From Kineosporiaceae bacterium (GTDB lineage Bacteria; Actinomycetota; Actinomycetes; Actinomycetales; Angustibacteraceae): a stretch of 9,748 nucleotides of DNA. Positions 1-6,623 of the stretch are shown here, piece after piece; within the stretch, counting starts at the first letter, position 1, and each line of letters opens with the position of its first letter. The notes under the pieces are model-generated. The model saw nothing but the letters and a program-made list of their open reading frames with translations, ran no database searches and was not told the DNA's origin. A program made the translations under genes and the position numbers. The stretch covers positions 1 through 9,748 of the forward strand of contig DAIETC010000118.1 in the NCBI GenBank assembly GCA_027345905.1. Reading direction: 5' to 3'.

Positions 1-661
1 GCAGCTTCTCGAGAATGTTGCGCACGTGGTTCTTCACCGTGTTCTCACTGATGAACAGGTCGGTGGCGATGTCGCGGTTGCCCATCCCGCGGGCGACCAG
101 CTTGAGCACCTGCAGCTCGCGCTCGGTCAGCCTGGGCACCAGCAGCTGCGGGCGCTCCTCGCTCTTCTTGATCATCAGGGCGAACTCGCTGAGCAGCTTG
201 CTGGCCATCGACGGGCTGATCAGCGACTGCCCGCCGAAGACCGCACGGATACCGTCGGCGATCTCCTCCCCGGGGACGTCCTTGAGCAGGTAGCCGTTCG
301 CGCCGGCACGGACCGCCTCGTACAGGTCGGACTCCTCGTCGGAGATGGTCAGGATCACGATCCTGGTCGAGGGCACCACGTCCTTGATGGCGGTGCACGC
401 CTCGATGCCCGAGCGGCGCGGCATCCGGATGTCCATCAGGACGACGTCGGGCAGCAGCTCCTCGACCAGCCGGATCGCCTCGGCGCCGTCACCGGCCTCA
501 CCGACGATCTCGATGTCGTCCTCCTGGGCGAGGACCATCTCCAGGCCCCGCCGATACAGGGCGTGGTCGTCGGCCACGAGCACCCGGATCGGCTCCCCTG
601 CCGCATGCGCGGCGTGCGCCATGGCAACCGGACGGCCAGCTGCTTCGTCGCCCTCGCGCAC
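1..661 (-). CDS. NarL/LuxR-family two-component response regulator (3' end outside the window)
   Basis: A DNA-binding response regulator; 220 residues are visible and the C-terminal few lie beyond the left edge. Residues about 26-140 form a receiver domain: acidic pair D31/D32, phosphoacceptor D77 in VVLMDIRMP, T105 in VILTIS and K127 in GYLLKD. Residues about 175-220 form a LuxR-type helix-turn-helix (LTERELQVLKLVARG, then ENTVKNHVRNILEKL). The size fits the family's usual 210-230 residues. I chose the GTG at 661 because GAAGGG lies 8 bases upstream; an ATG at 622 is in frame and possible but has no visible ribosome binding site. It follows hpf by 64 bases. No partner histidine kinase is in the window, so it may be an orphan or its kinase may lie further left. 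The family is certain; target genes and signal cannot be read from the sequence. Confidence 0.93.
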   Translation of the reverse strand, partial: MREGDEAAGRPVAMAHAAHAAGEPIRVLVADDHALYRRGLEMVLAQEDDIEIVGEAGDGAEAIRLVEELLPDVVLMDIRMPRRSGIEACTAIKDVVPSTRIVILTISDEESDLYEAVRAGANGYLLKDVPGEEIADGIRAVFGGQSLISPSMASKLLSEFALMIKKSEERPQLLVPRLTERELQVLKLVARGMGNRDIATDLFISENTVKNHVRNILEKL

Positions 662-725
662 TGCCGATGCCCTTCTGGTCCGCCCACGGTGAGCAGGCTG
701 CCGGCCAGTCTTGCACGCAGGGACG

Positions 726-1370
726 TCAGCCGACTGCTTGTTCGTAGACCCGCTCGGGCTCGGCCGCTCCCGGCTGCACGTCCAGATGCAGCACGCCGTA
801 CTCCCAGCCGCGCCGGCGATAGACCACGCTGGGGCGTTCGGTGCGCGAGTCGACGAACAAGAAGAAGTCGTGGCCGACCAGCTCCATCTCGTACAACGCC
901 TGGTCCAGGCTCATCGGGGCCGTCTGGTGCACCTTGGTCCGAAACTGCACCGGGCTGTCGTCGTACGCCGCGACGCCGTCCTGTGCGGGAGCGCTTTCGG
1001 GCTCCGTCGGGGGCACCTGGACGCGGGCGGTCGCCTGGGCAACCGACTCCGGAGCATGGCGCCCGCGGTGCACCACCTTGCGATCATGGGCCCGGCGCAG
1101 GCGTTCGAGCAGCTTGGTGTAGGCAAGGTCCAGCGCCACGTAGGCGTCTTCGGCGGCTGCTTCGGCACGTACCACCGGGCCCTTGCCGATGCAGGTGATC
1201 TCGACCCGCTCACAGATCGGGGCCTGGCGCTTGTTGGGCTCGTGCGAGAGCACGACGTCGAGGCGTTGGATGCGCGGCGCAAGTTGCGGCACCTTGGCCA
1301 GCTTCTCCTCCAGGTGCCGCCGGTACCTCTCCGTGACCTCGACGTGCCGGCCGGTAACCATGATCTCCAT
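726..1370 (-). CDS. hpf: Long-form ribosome hibernation promoting factor (HPF/RaiA family)
   Basis: A 214-residue cytoplasmic protein that binds the 30S subunit. Long forms dimerise 70S ribosomes into inactive 100S particles in stationary phase or stress. Residues 1-105 are the S30AE domain, opening MEIMVTGRHVEVTERYRRHL. Residues about 106-140 are a Pro/Ala/Glu-rich linker. Residues about 141-198 are the C-terminal dimerisation domain, with VHQTAPMSLDQALYEMELVG and the FFLFVD and PSVVYRRRGWEYGVL stretches. The length is typical of actinobacterial long HPF. The start is the ATG at 1370, immediately after a perfect Shine-Dalgarno sequence. The frame stays open upstream to 1472, but that extension would run over the end of comF and has no domain match. 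It lies 85 bases after comF and 64 before the NarL-type regulator. In actinobacteria hpf is often found near mtrAB, lpqB and secA, which agrees with the neighbours here. Confidence 0.95.
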   Translation of the reverse strand: MEIMVTGRHVEVTERYRRHLEEKLAKVPQLAPRIQRLDVVLSHEPNKRQAPICERVEITCIGKGPVVRAEAAAEDAYVALDLAYTKLLERLRRAHDRKVVHRGRHAPESVAQATARVQVPPTEPESAPAQDGVAAYDDSPVQFRTKVHQTAPMSLDQALYEMELVGHDFFLFVDSRTERPSVVYRRRGWEYGVLHLDVQPGAAEPERVYEQAVG

Positions 1371-1373
1371 CGG

Positions 1374-1380
1374 ACCTCCT
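1374..1380 (-). promoter_or_regulatory. Strong Shine-Dalgarno sequence for hpf
   Basis: On the minus strand AGGAGGT stands 3 bases before ATG 1370. It is the best ribosome binding site in the window and fixes the hpf start. A second in-frame ATG three codons later (1361) is also within reach, but the family N-terminus (M-[DE]-I-x-V-x-G-R) supports the first. Confidence 0.85.
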
Positions 1381-1455
1381 GTCGGTGGGAGCCTGCAGAC
1401 CCATGAGCAGACCGTACGCCGCAGCCCATACCCGCGGCGAGCCACGAGACGAGAA

Positions 1456-2193
1456 TCACCTGATGGCCGCACGACGCAGCATCGTGGCCGCCACCGTCAC
1501 CGCCGCGATCGGCCCGGCTCCCGCCTCGGCCAGCACCCGGGCAGCCTCCTGCAGCGTCGCACCGGTCGTCACCACGTCGTCGACCAACAGGCACCGGCGC
1601 CCACGCAGCTGCGCTCGCCACGCCCGCGGCAGCCACAGGGCGCCGGCGAGGTTCTGCGCGCGCTCAGTGCTGCCCAGACCGGCTTGGTCGGCGACTGCTC
1701 GACGCTGGCGCAGCACCGGCAACAGCTGTGCGGGCACTCCGCGCCGGCGCAGGCCGGCCGCGGTGCGCCGGCTCAGCTCGCGCACCGGTTGGCGCCCACG
1801 CGTGCGCCGGGCGGCCGGTGACGACGGAGCGGGCAACACCATCAACGGGTGCCCGGCGCCCGCAAGCGCACCGGAAGCGGCCACGGCGGCGCGCAGCAGG
1901 GCGCCGGCGAAAGGCGCGGTCAGGTCGGCGCGGTCACGGTCCTTCCACGCCACCACCGCCTCCCGCACCACGCCGTCGTACGCGCAGACCGACCACACCG
2001 GAAGATCACCGGGCAGGTCACCGGGCAGCTCGCGAAGCAGCAGGGGGCCGAGCAGCTCGGCTGCGCAGGCGTCGCACCACCGGGTTCCCGCAGTGCCACA
2101 GCCGCCGCACTCGCGGGCCAGAGCCAGGTCGACGAGCTCGCCGAGCGCGCCCAGCAGGGCACCAGGACCGGCTCGGTGCCGGCCGGCGCTCAC
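1456..2193 (-). CDS. comF: ComF-family phosphoribosyltransferase-like protein
   Basis: A 245-residue protein of the ComF/GntX group. Residues 29-43 hold two Cys-x-x-Cys pairs (C29, C32, C40, C43), the probable zinc-binding knuckle at the family's N-terminus. Residues 68-90 carry the conserved YDGVVREAVVAWKDR segment. Residues 164-182 (RRAVADQAGLGSTERAQNL) match the family's Q-x-x-L-x-x-x-x-R-x-x-N motif. Residues 200-213 (RCLLVDDVVTTGAT) are a phosphoribosyl-pyrophosphate binding loop. ComF is needed for DNA uptake in competent bacteria, but in most actinobacteria its substrate and role are unknown. The GTG at 2193, 16 bases after the lpqB stop, is the best start: the next upstream start codons would lie within lpqB, and no clear ribosome site is visible, so translational coupling to lpqB is likely. 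A short DNA duplication gives LPGDLPGD at residues 56-63. Confidence 0.88.
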   Translation of the reverse strand: MSAGRHRAGPGALLGALGELVDLALARECGGCGTAGTRWCDACAAELLGPLLLRELPGDLPGDLPVWSVCAYDGVVREAVVAWKDRDRADLTAPFAGALLRAAVAASGALAGAGHPLMVLPAPSSPAARRTRGRQPVRELSRRTAAGLRRRGVPAQLLPVLRQRRAVADQAGLGSTERAQNLAGALWLPRAWRAQLRGRRCLLVDDVVTTGATLQEAARVLAEAGAGPIAAVTVAATMLRRAAIR

Positions 2194-2209
2194 CGCGGTC
2201 AGAGCACAA

Positions 2210-3988
2210 TCACTGGGACACGCTGACCGAACGACCGGGGCCGACGTCCGCCCAGCCGACGCCGCTGCGGCCGAGTACCTTGCCGGAGGACGTGATGACG
2301 TACACCGCCCGCAGCCCGTCCCCCGCCGCGACCGCGACGGCACCCTTGACCGGCGGCAGCGCGGTTGAGGCGCCGCCGACCACGACCTCGTACACGGTGG
2401 AGACCGGGTCGGCGGGCCGACGACCGAGCACGACGAGCGCGGTACGGTCGGCCCACACCGCGTCGTCGACCTGTCGCAGCGAACGCGCGACCTCGCGGGG
2501 CGCAGCAAGCGCGACGGGTTCGCCGTCCGGGCGGCGCACGATCCCCGCCACGTCGGCCCGAGCGACGCCGTCACTTCCCGCGGACACGATGACGACCCGC
2601 GAACCGTCCCGCGAGACGTCCACGGACCTGACGGTGCGCCGCGCCAGCCAGGCGGGTGCGAGCTGGATCGGGACGCCGGGCGGACCAGCCGCGCCCAGTT
2701 GCGCTGAACCAAGCACGCTGAGCCGGCCCGGCCGCGCCTGGTCCGCCTCCCACAACGCGCCGGTGGAGTCGATGACCGGCCGGACCCACGACGCGCCGGT
2801 GAGCAGGACCGTGCGCCGGGGCCCCGGCGCCAGCCGCAGCACCCGTCGGCCCGCGTCGTCAAGGCCCACCACGGTCGACGCCTGCGCCCCGACCGACACC
2901 GCCCGCAGCCCTTCAGCCTGCGGCAGCCGGGGCCCCTCGCTGGACAGCAGACCGCTGACCGGGTCCACCCACGCCAACCGGTCGCCGGTGAGGACCACCG
3001 GCTCACCACTGACCCGGACGTCGTCGCGGAACCCGGTATCGCCGTAGACGCTGGTGCCGGTGACGCCGGGAACCTTGAAGGCGGAGCCCGCCACCGTGAG
3101 CTGCAGGTCGGCGACGGTTGGCAACCGGCGCAAGGTGCTGGCCAGCTGCGCCCACATCATTTGGCGCATCGCTGGCGTGGCAGCCAACGCCTGGGAGGTC
3201 AGGTCCACCTGCGCCACGCCGTTGGTCGTCGGCACCGCATCGACTGCCAGCGTGGTCCCGGGGGGAAACCCGGTGGTCACCGCCCCCGCAAGGTAGCGCG
3301 GCGGACCGAGCAACAGCTGGCGGATCAGCGCGGTGGCCAGGCCCGGTCGCGGCCCGGGGAACCAGCGCACGTCTGGCACCAAGTTGTGGGTGCCGGACGC
3401 GACGAAGGCCACCTGCAGGGCGCTGTACGTGCGGTCGAGCTCATATTGCGGCAGCCACGAGCCGAAGGCCGCGTCGAGAACCGAGACCCGCCAGCCGGCA
3501 CCGGTCTGGACGACGGTGAAGACGGCGTGTGCGGTCGTCCCCGGGGCGGCCTCGGTGTAGCGACCCTGCGCGTCGATGGTCGCCTGCACGGGGGTGCGCA
3601 CGTCGACCCGGACGGGCGAGCGCTCGCCGCGCACCGTGACCTTCAGGGACGAGTCGTCGGGAAAGACGACGACGTCGTGCGACGGCGACCAGGAGCGCAC
3701 GACGGGGCCGACGAGGAAGCTGCGCGCCACGGCATGGTCGACGTCCGAGGCGGCCCCCGCCCGCAGGAAGCCACCCACGATCTCCGCCGGCCCGGCGCCT
3801 GGACGAGGACCCGCCGGCGCCACCAGCAGCTCGGGCACCACCTCGCCCACCTGCCGGCCCGGGCCCGCCTGCCCCGATTCCGGCATCCCGCCGCACCCGG
3901 CGAGCACGAGCGCGGCCAGCACCAGCAAGGCGCCGGGCACCCCCCGCGCCCGGCGCCGGCGTACGACGTCAGCCACCGTCCTCACCAT
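2210..3988 (-). CDS. lpqB: MtrAB-associated lipoprotein LpqB
   Basis: A 592-residue secreted lipoprotein, close to the family's usual size. Residues 1-32 are a lipoprotein signal peptide: Arg-rich start, hydrophobic core about 18-30, lipobox L29-A30-G31 with lipidated C32. Residues about 60-190 form the N-terminal domain. About 205-300 is a GerMN-type (sporulation/germination) domain (ATALIRQLLLGPPRYLAGAV, then TTNGVAQVDLTSQAL). About 330-590 is a beta-propeller-like region. In mycobacteria LpqB binds the extracellular part of MtrB and modulates MtrA phosphorylation, motility and envelope homeostasis. The ATG at 3988 follows the mtrB stop by 9 bases. An in-frame GTG at 3976, with GGTGAGG upstream, is a plausible alternative that would remove four residues and leave the signal peptide intact. 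The start region lies in a short repeat. Confidence 0.95.
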   Translation of the reverse strand: MVRTVADVVRRRRARGVPGALLVLAALVLAGCGGMPESGQAGPGRQVGEVVPELLVAPAGPRPGAGPAEIVGGFLRAGAASDVDHAVARSFLVGPVVRSWSPSHDVVVFPDDSSLKVTVRGERSPVRVDVRTPVQATIDAQGRYTEAAPGTTAHAVFTVVQTGAGWRVSVLDAAFGSWLPQYELDRTYSALQVAFVASGTHNLVPDVRWFPGPRPGLATALIRQLLLGPPRYLAGAVTTGFPPGTTLAVDAVPTTNGVAQVDLTSQALAATPAMRQMMWAQLASTLRRLPTVADLQLTVAGSAFKVPGVTGTSVYGDTGFRDDVRVSGEPVVLTGDRLAWVDPVSGLLSSEGPRLPQAEGLRAVSVGAQASTVVGLDDAGRRVLRLAPGPRRTVLLTGASWVRPVIDSTGALWEADQARPGRLSVLGSAQLGAAGPPGVPIQLAPAWLARRTVRSVDVSRDGSRVVIVSAGSDGVARADVAGIVRRPDGEPVALAAPREVARSLRQVDDAVWADRTALVVLGRRPADPVSTVYEVVVGGASTALPPVKGAVAVAAGDGLRAVYVITSSGKVLGRSGVGWADVGPGRSVSVSQ

Positions 3989-4006
3989 CAGCCACCATCA
4001 GCCACC
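3969..4006 (-). repeat. Short repeat across the mtrB stop and lpqB start
   Basis: On the minus strand GGTGGCTGA occurs at 4006-3998, 3996-3988 and 3977-3969. The first two copies are adjacent with a 10-base period; the third is 19 bases further on. The mtrB stop TGA is the end of the first copy, and the ATG of lpqB begins at the last base of the second. The copy number therefore sets the distance between the mtrB stop and the lpqB start. Confidence 0.8.
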
Positions 4007-5674
4007 GTTAGCCGCCCAGCTGGGTGCCGGGGGCAGACCGCGGTCGACTCTCGGCGCGATGCGCAGGTAAGGGCCACCGACGACGATCTCCCCATCGCTG
4101 TCCACCGGCCCGAGCGGCAAGGGTGAGGACGTCAGCTCGGTCCCGGCGGTGCGCGGGATGGTCAGCCGAAAGCACGACCCGTGGCCGGGCTCGCCCCATG
4201 CCTGCAACCAGCCCCCGTGCAGCCGGGCGTCCTCGCTGGCGATGGCCAGGCCCAGGCCCGTGCCCCCGAGCGTGCGCGCCCGGGAGGGGTCGGCACGCCA
4301 GAACCGGTTGAACACCAACGCCGACTCGCCCGGCTTCAGCCCTACCCCGTGGTCGCGCACCGACACCGCCACGGCGTGCTCGTCGGCCGCGGTCATCACC
4401 ACCACCGGCGCCCCGTGCCCATGCTCCAGGGCGTTCACGACCAGGTTGCGCAGGATCCGTTCGAGCCGGCGCGCGTCGACGTCGGCGACACAGGCGCTCG
4501 ACGGGGCAACGAGCTCGAGACTGCTGCCGCCCTTGGCCAGCGGGGCGGTGGCCTCGACCACCCGGGCAGCTACGTCACGGACGTCGACCGGCTCCAGGTC
4601 GAGGACTGCGCCGCCGGCGTCGATCCGGCTGATCTCGAGCAGGTCGGCCAGCAGGGTCTCGAACCGCTCGAGCTGGGTCTGCAGCAGCTCGGCCGAGCGG
4701 GCCGGGGCGGGCGCGAAGTCGGCCCGCGACTCGTGCAGCACGTCCGCCGCCATCCGCACGGTGGTCAACGGCGTGCGCAGCTCGTGCGAGACGTCGGACA
4801 CGAAGCGTTGCTGCACCCGCGAGAGGTGCTCGAGCTGGCGGATCTGGCTCTGCAGGCTCAGCGCCATGGCGTTGAACGAGGCGGCAAGCTTGGCCAGGTC
4901 ATCCTCGCCGCGCACGCGCATCCGCTCGTGCAGCCGTCCGGACGACAGGCGTTGGGCGACCAGCGAGGCCTGGCGAACCGGCGCCACCACCTGGCGGGTC
5001 ACGACGAACGCGACCGCGCCCACGAGCAGCACCAGCGCCGCCCCGCCGAGCGACAGAGCGCGACGCACCAGGTCGAGGGTCAGCTGTTCACGCTCCAGGC
5101 TGAACACGAAGTACAGCTCGTAGTCACCGCCGACCGGAACGCTGACCTTCGACCCGATCGCGATACCAGGCACGCTGCGCGGCGAACCGGCGTACCGGAT
5201 CTGGACGAACTGCGACTCCTGGCGCCCCGTTCGTTCGACCCGCTCGCGCAAGGCGAGCGGAATCACGGACGGCGACACGTCGCGCGAGCTGAGCACGGGC
5301 ACGACGGCCGGGCGGTCATTGCCGCGGGCCCGCAGCAGGATGACGTCGCGCGAGCGGTCGGGTTCGGGCGAGGCGAGCCGGGGAAGCAGGTCGTTGACCA
5401 GCAGGTTCAGCCCCAGGGCGTCGGTGACCGTGTCGAAGCGCGCCTGTGCGTCGTGCAGCCCACGGTCGGCCTCACCACGCGCCACCACCAGCCGGTCCTG
5501 CACCAGACCGTCCCTGATCCGGTTGTACAGCAACGTCCCCACCGCCGCGACGACCACCAGCCCGAGCAGCATCGTGGTCGCCACCACCCGCAACATCAAC
5601 GAGCGGCGCCAGCGGTGCAGCAGACCCCAGGACAGCGCCCGCACGCTGCGACGCAGCGCCACCTGCACGTTCAC
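3998..5674 (-). CDS. mtrB: Sensor histidine kinase MtrB
   Basis: A 558-residue membrane histidine kinase that phosphorylates MtrA. Transmembrane helix 1 is about residues 31-50, an extracytoplasmic sensor domain about 51-205, helix 2 about 207-228, and HAMP about 229-281. The HisKA domain has H297 in SHELRTP as the phosphorylated histidine. The catalytic ATPase domain follows: N box with N410/N414 (RNLVVNALEHG), G1 box DHGVGL at 441-446, F box FNRFWR at 455-460, and G2 box GGTGLGLA at 470-477. A further 50 or so residues after the catalytic core (about 509-558) are Pro/Gly-rich. The GTG at 5674 overlaps the mtrA stop by four bases (GTGA). GTG codons at 5668 and 5662 are in frame, so the exact start could be two or four codons later. 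The frame is open upstream to 6355, but that is the shadow of mtrA. MtrB interacts with LpqB on the outer face of the membrane. Confidence 0.96.
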   Translation of the reverse strand: MNVQVALRRSVRALSWGLLHRWRRSLMLRVVATTMLLGLVVVAAVGTLLYNRIRDGLVQDRLVVARGEADRGLHDAQARFDTVTDALGLNLLVNDLLPRLASPEPDRSRDVILLRARGNDRPAVVPVLSSRDVSPSVIPLALRERVERTGRQESQFVQIRYAGSPRSVPGIAIGSKVSVPVGGDYELYFVFSLEREQLTLDLVRRALSLGGAALVLLVGAVAFVVTRQVVAPVRQASLVAQRLSSGRLHERMRVRGEDDLAKLAASFNAMALSLQSQIRQLEHLSRVQQRFVSDVSHELRTPLTTVRMAADVLHESRADFAPAPARSAELLQTQLERFETLLADLLEISRIDAGGAVLDLEPVDVRDVAARVVEATAPLAKGGSSLELVAPSSACVADVDARRLERILRNLVVNALEHGHGAPVVVMTAADEHAVAVSVRDHGVGLKPGESALVFNRFWRADPSRARTLGGTGLGLAIASEDARLHGGWLQAWGEPGHGSCFRLTIPRTAGTELTSSPLPLGPVDSDGEIVVGGPYLRIAPRVDRGLPPAPSWAANGG

Positions 5675-6351
5675 ACCGCCGGCCCGGCCTTGTATCCGAC
5701 CCCGCGGACCGTCACCACGACCTCCGGGCGCTCCGGGTCGACCTCGATCTTGGAGCGCAGCCGCTGCACGTGCACGTTCACCAGCCGGGTGTCGCCGGCG
5801 TGCCGGTAGCCCCAGACCTGCTCGAGCAGCAGCTCGCGGGAAAAGACCTGCCAGGGCTTGTGGGCCAGCGCCACCAACAGGTCGAACTCCAACGGGGTCA
5901 AGGAGATGACGTCCCTGCCGCGGCGCACGAGGTGCCCCGGGACGTCGATCTGCAGGTCGGCGATCTGCAGCTGTTCGGGGGCTCCGCTGCTCGTGCTGCG
6001 CAAGCGGGCCCGCACGCGCGCGACGAGCTCCTTGGGCTTGAACGGTTTCAACACGTAGTCGTCGGCACCAGACTCCAGGCCGAGGACGACGTCCAGGGTG
6101 TCTGTCTTGGCCGTGAGCATCACGATCGGGACGCCGGACTCGGCACGGATCCGGCGACACACCTCGACGCCGTCCAGGCCGGGCAGCATGATGTCGAGCA
6201 GCACCAGATCGGGTCGGGTGGCCCGGAACGCGCCCAGCGCCGACTCGCCGTCCCCGCAGTGCACCGGCTCGTACCCCTCGCCGCGCAGCACGATGCCGAG
6301 CATCTCCGCCAGTGCGACGTCGTCGTCGACGACCAGCACGCGACCCTTCAC
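5671..6351 (-). CDS. mtrA: Response regulator MtrA (OmpR/PhoB family)
   Basis: A 226-residue transcription factor of the MtrAB two-component system, which controls cell wall metabolism, division and, in some genera, development. Receiver domain residues 1-118: acidic D9-D11, phosphoacceptor D53 in LVLLDIMLPG, T80 in VMLTAK and K102 in LKPFKPKEL. Winged-helix DNA-binding domain residues about 127-223, with SLTPLEFDLLVALAHKPWQVF and the recognition-helix region GDTRLVNVHVQRLRSKIE, ending VTVRGVGYKAGPAV. The whole protein is near family consensus. I chose the GTG at 6351, which gives the conserved M-K-G-R-V-L-V-V-D-D-D opening and has AGAGGTGG just upstream. The ATG at 6378 would put nine unconserved residues in front and overlap the ribosome site. 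It is the first gene of the minus-strand cluster and divides from the plus-strand operon across a 419-base repeat-rich spacer. Confidence 0.97.
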   Translation of the reverse strand: MKGRVLVVDDDVALAEMLGIVLRGEGYEPVHCGDGESALGAFRATRPDLVLLDIMLPGLDGVEVCRRIRAESGVPIVMLTAKTDTLDVVLGLESGADDYVLKPFKPKELVARVRARLRSTSSGAPEQLQIADLQIDVPGHLVRRGRDVISLTPLEFDLLVALAHKPWQVFSRELLLEQVWGYRHAGDTRLVNVHVQRLRSKIEVDPERPEVVVTVRGVGYKAGPAV

Positions 6352-6355
6352 GCAC

Positions 6356-6363
6356 CCACCTCT
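6356..6363 (-). promoter_or_regulatory. Ribosome binding site of mtrA
   Basis: On the minus strand AGAGGTGG stands 4 bases before GTG 6351 (6 bases if AGAGGT is taken as the core). It decides in favour of GTG 6351 over the upstream ATG 6378. Confidence 0.7.
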
Positions 6364-6430
6364 TTCACTTCCCACCATGGTCGCACCAACCAGGGCCGCC
6401 CGGTGCGGCCTCCACAGCCCCCGTCACCCC

Positions 6431-6453
6431 GGCCACTGGGGCACCCCGTGGCC
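6431..6453. repeat. Hairpin within the first repeat copy
   Basis: GGCCAC (6431-6436) pairs with GTGGCC (6448-6453). Inside it, after a bulged T at 6437, GGGG (6438-6441) pairs with CCCC (6444-6447) around a CA loop. The arms are perfect, giving ten base pairs with one bulge. Confidence 0.7.
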
Positions 6454-6533
6454 GTTCCCCACCACTGGGGCGCTCCACCACCATTCCCCCCCACCACTGG
6501 GGAACTCCACCACCATTCCCCCGGCCACTGGGG
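6431..6533 (+). repeat. Four direct copies of a CACTGGGG-centred repeat, spaced about 30 bp
   Basis: CACTGGGG begins at 6434, 6463, 6495 and 6526, giving spacings of 29, 32 and 31 bases, close to three turns of B-DNA. Copies 2 and 3 share more: CCCCACCACTGGGG (a CCCCA-N4-TGGGG dyad) followed by a CTCCACCACCATTCCCCC tail. Copies 1 and 4 share GGCCACTGGGGCACCC. The copies lie end to end with no unrelated spacers. Function unknown; an operator array or a genome-dispersed intergenic repeat are both possible. Confidence 0.8.
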
Positions 6534-6578
6534 CACCCTGCGGCCTTGTGGTGGCCGCGGGGTGCCCCAGTGGCCGGG
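6520..6578. repeat. Near-perfect 26-bp-stem hairpin at the centre of the intergenic region
   Basis: The left arm 6520-6545 (starting CCCGGCCACTGGGGCACC) pairs with the right arm 6553-6578 (ending GGTGCCCCAGTGGCCGGG). One position is T opposite G; all others are Watson-Crick. The loop is 7 bases, TTGTGGT at 6546-6552. The left arm is direct repeat copy 4, and the right arm is an inverted copy of the same unit. There is no T-tract on either side, and both flanking genes read away from it, so it does not look like an ordinary intrinsic terminator. Confidence 0.85.
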
Positions 6579-6584
6579 AAGGTA

Positions 6585-6609
6585 GGCGCTAGAGCGCCCC
6601 ACGGTGGGG
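6585..6609. repeat. Two stacked short palindromes
   Basis: GGCGCT-AG-AGCGCC (6585-6598) is a perfect inverted repeat with a 2-base centre. CCCCAC-G-GTGGGG (6597-6609) is a perfect inverted repeat with a 1-base centre, and the two overlap by two bases. On the minus strand, 6613-6591 resembles repeat copy 2 (TTCCCCACC..TGGGGCGCTC), so this is a degenerate inverted member of the same array. Confidence 0.7.
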
Positions 6610-6623
6610 AAACCAGGCGCCAC

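Noticed and set aside
26..1198. Long plus-strand open frame of 390 codons, antisense to the NarL-type regulator and hpf
   Set aside because: It is a high-GC shadow frame. The minus strand carries clear receiver, LuxR-type and S30AE domains, while this translation is low-complexity Arg/Pro/His with no recognisable domain.
2194..3009. Extension of the comF frame upstream into lpqB
   Set aside because: The extension is a Trp/Arg/Ser-rich shadow of lpqB. The ComF zinc-knuckle region begins soon after GTG 2193.
4181..5809. Plus-strand open frame of 542 codons antisense to mtrB
   Set aside because: His/Gln/Arg-rich shadow translation with no domain. The opposite strand encodes a complete MtrB with all kinase motifs.
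5675..6355. Extension of the mtrB frame upstream to 6355 (785 residues)
   Set aside because: It lies wholly over mtrA in another frame, and the translation there is Arg-rich and unrelated. MtrB begins at the GTG overlapping the mtrA stop.
6352..6430. MtrA binding site or sigma-70 promoter for mtrA
   Set aside because: Only isolated GTCAC/GTGAC half-sites and no credible -35/-10 pair are visible; in sequence this GC-rich that is not enough to call.
6431..6578. CRISPR array
   Set aside because: The repeats lie about 30 bases apart and abut one another, are imperfect, have no unique spacers, one copy is inverted, and no cas genes are nearby.
6520..6578. Intrinsic (bidirectional) terminator
   Set aside because: The flanking genes diverge from it, and there is no T-rich tract after either arm.
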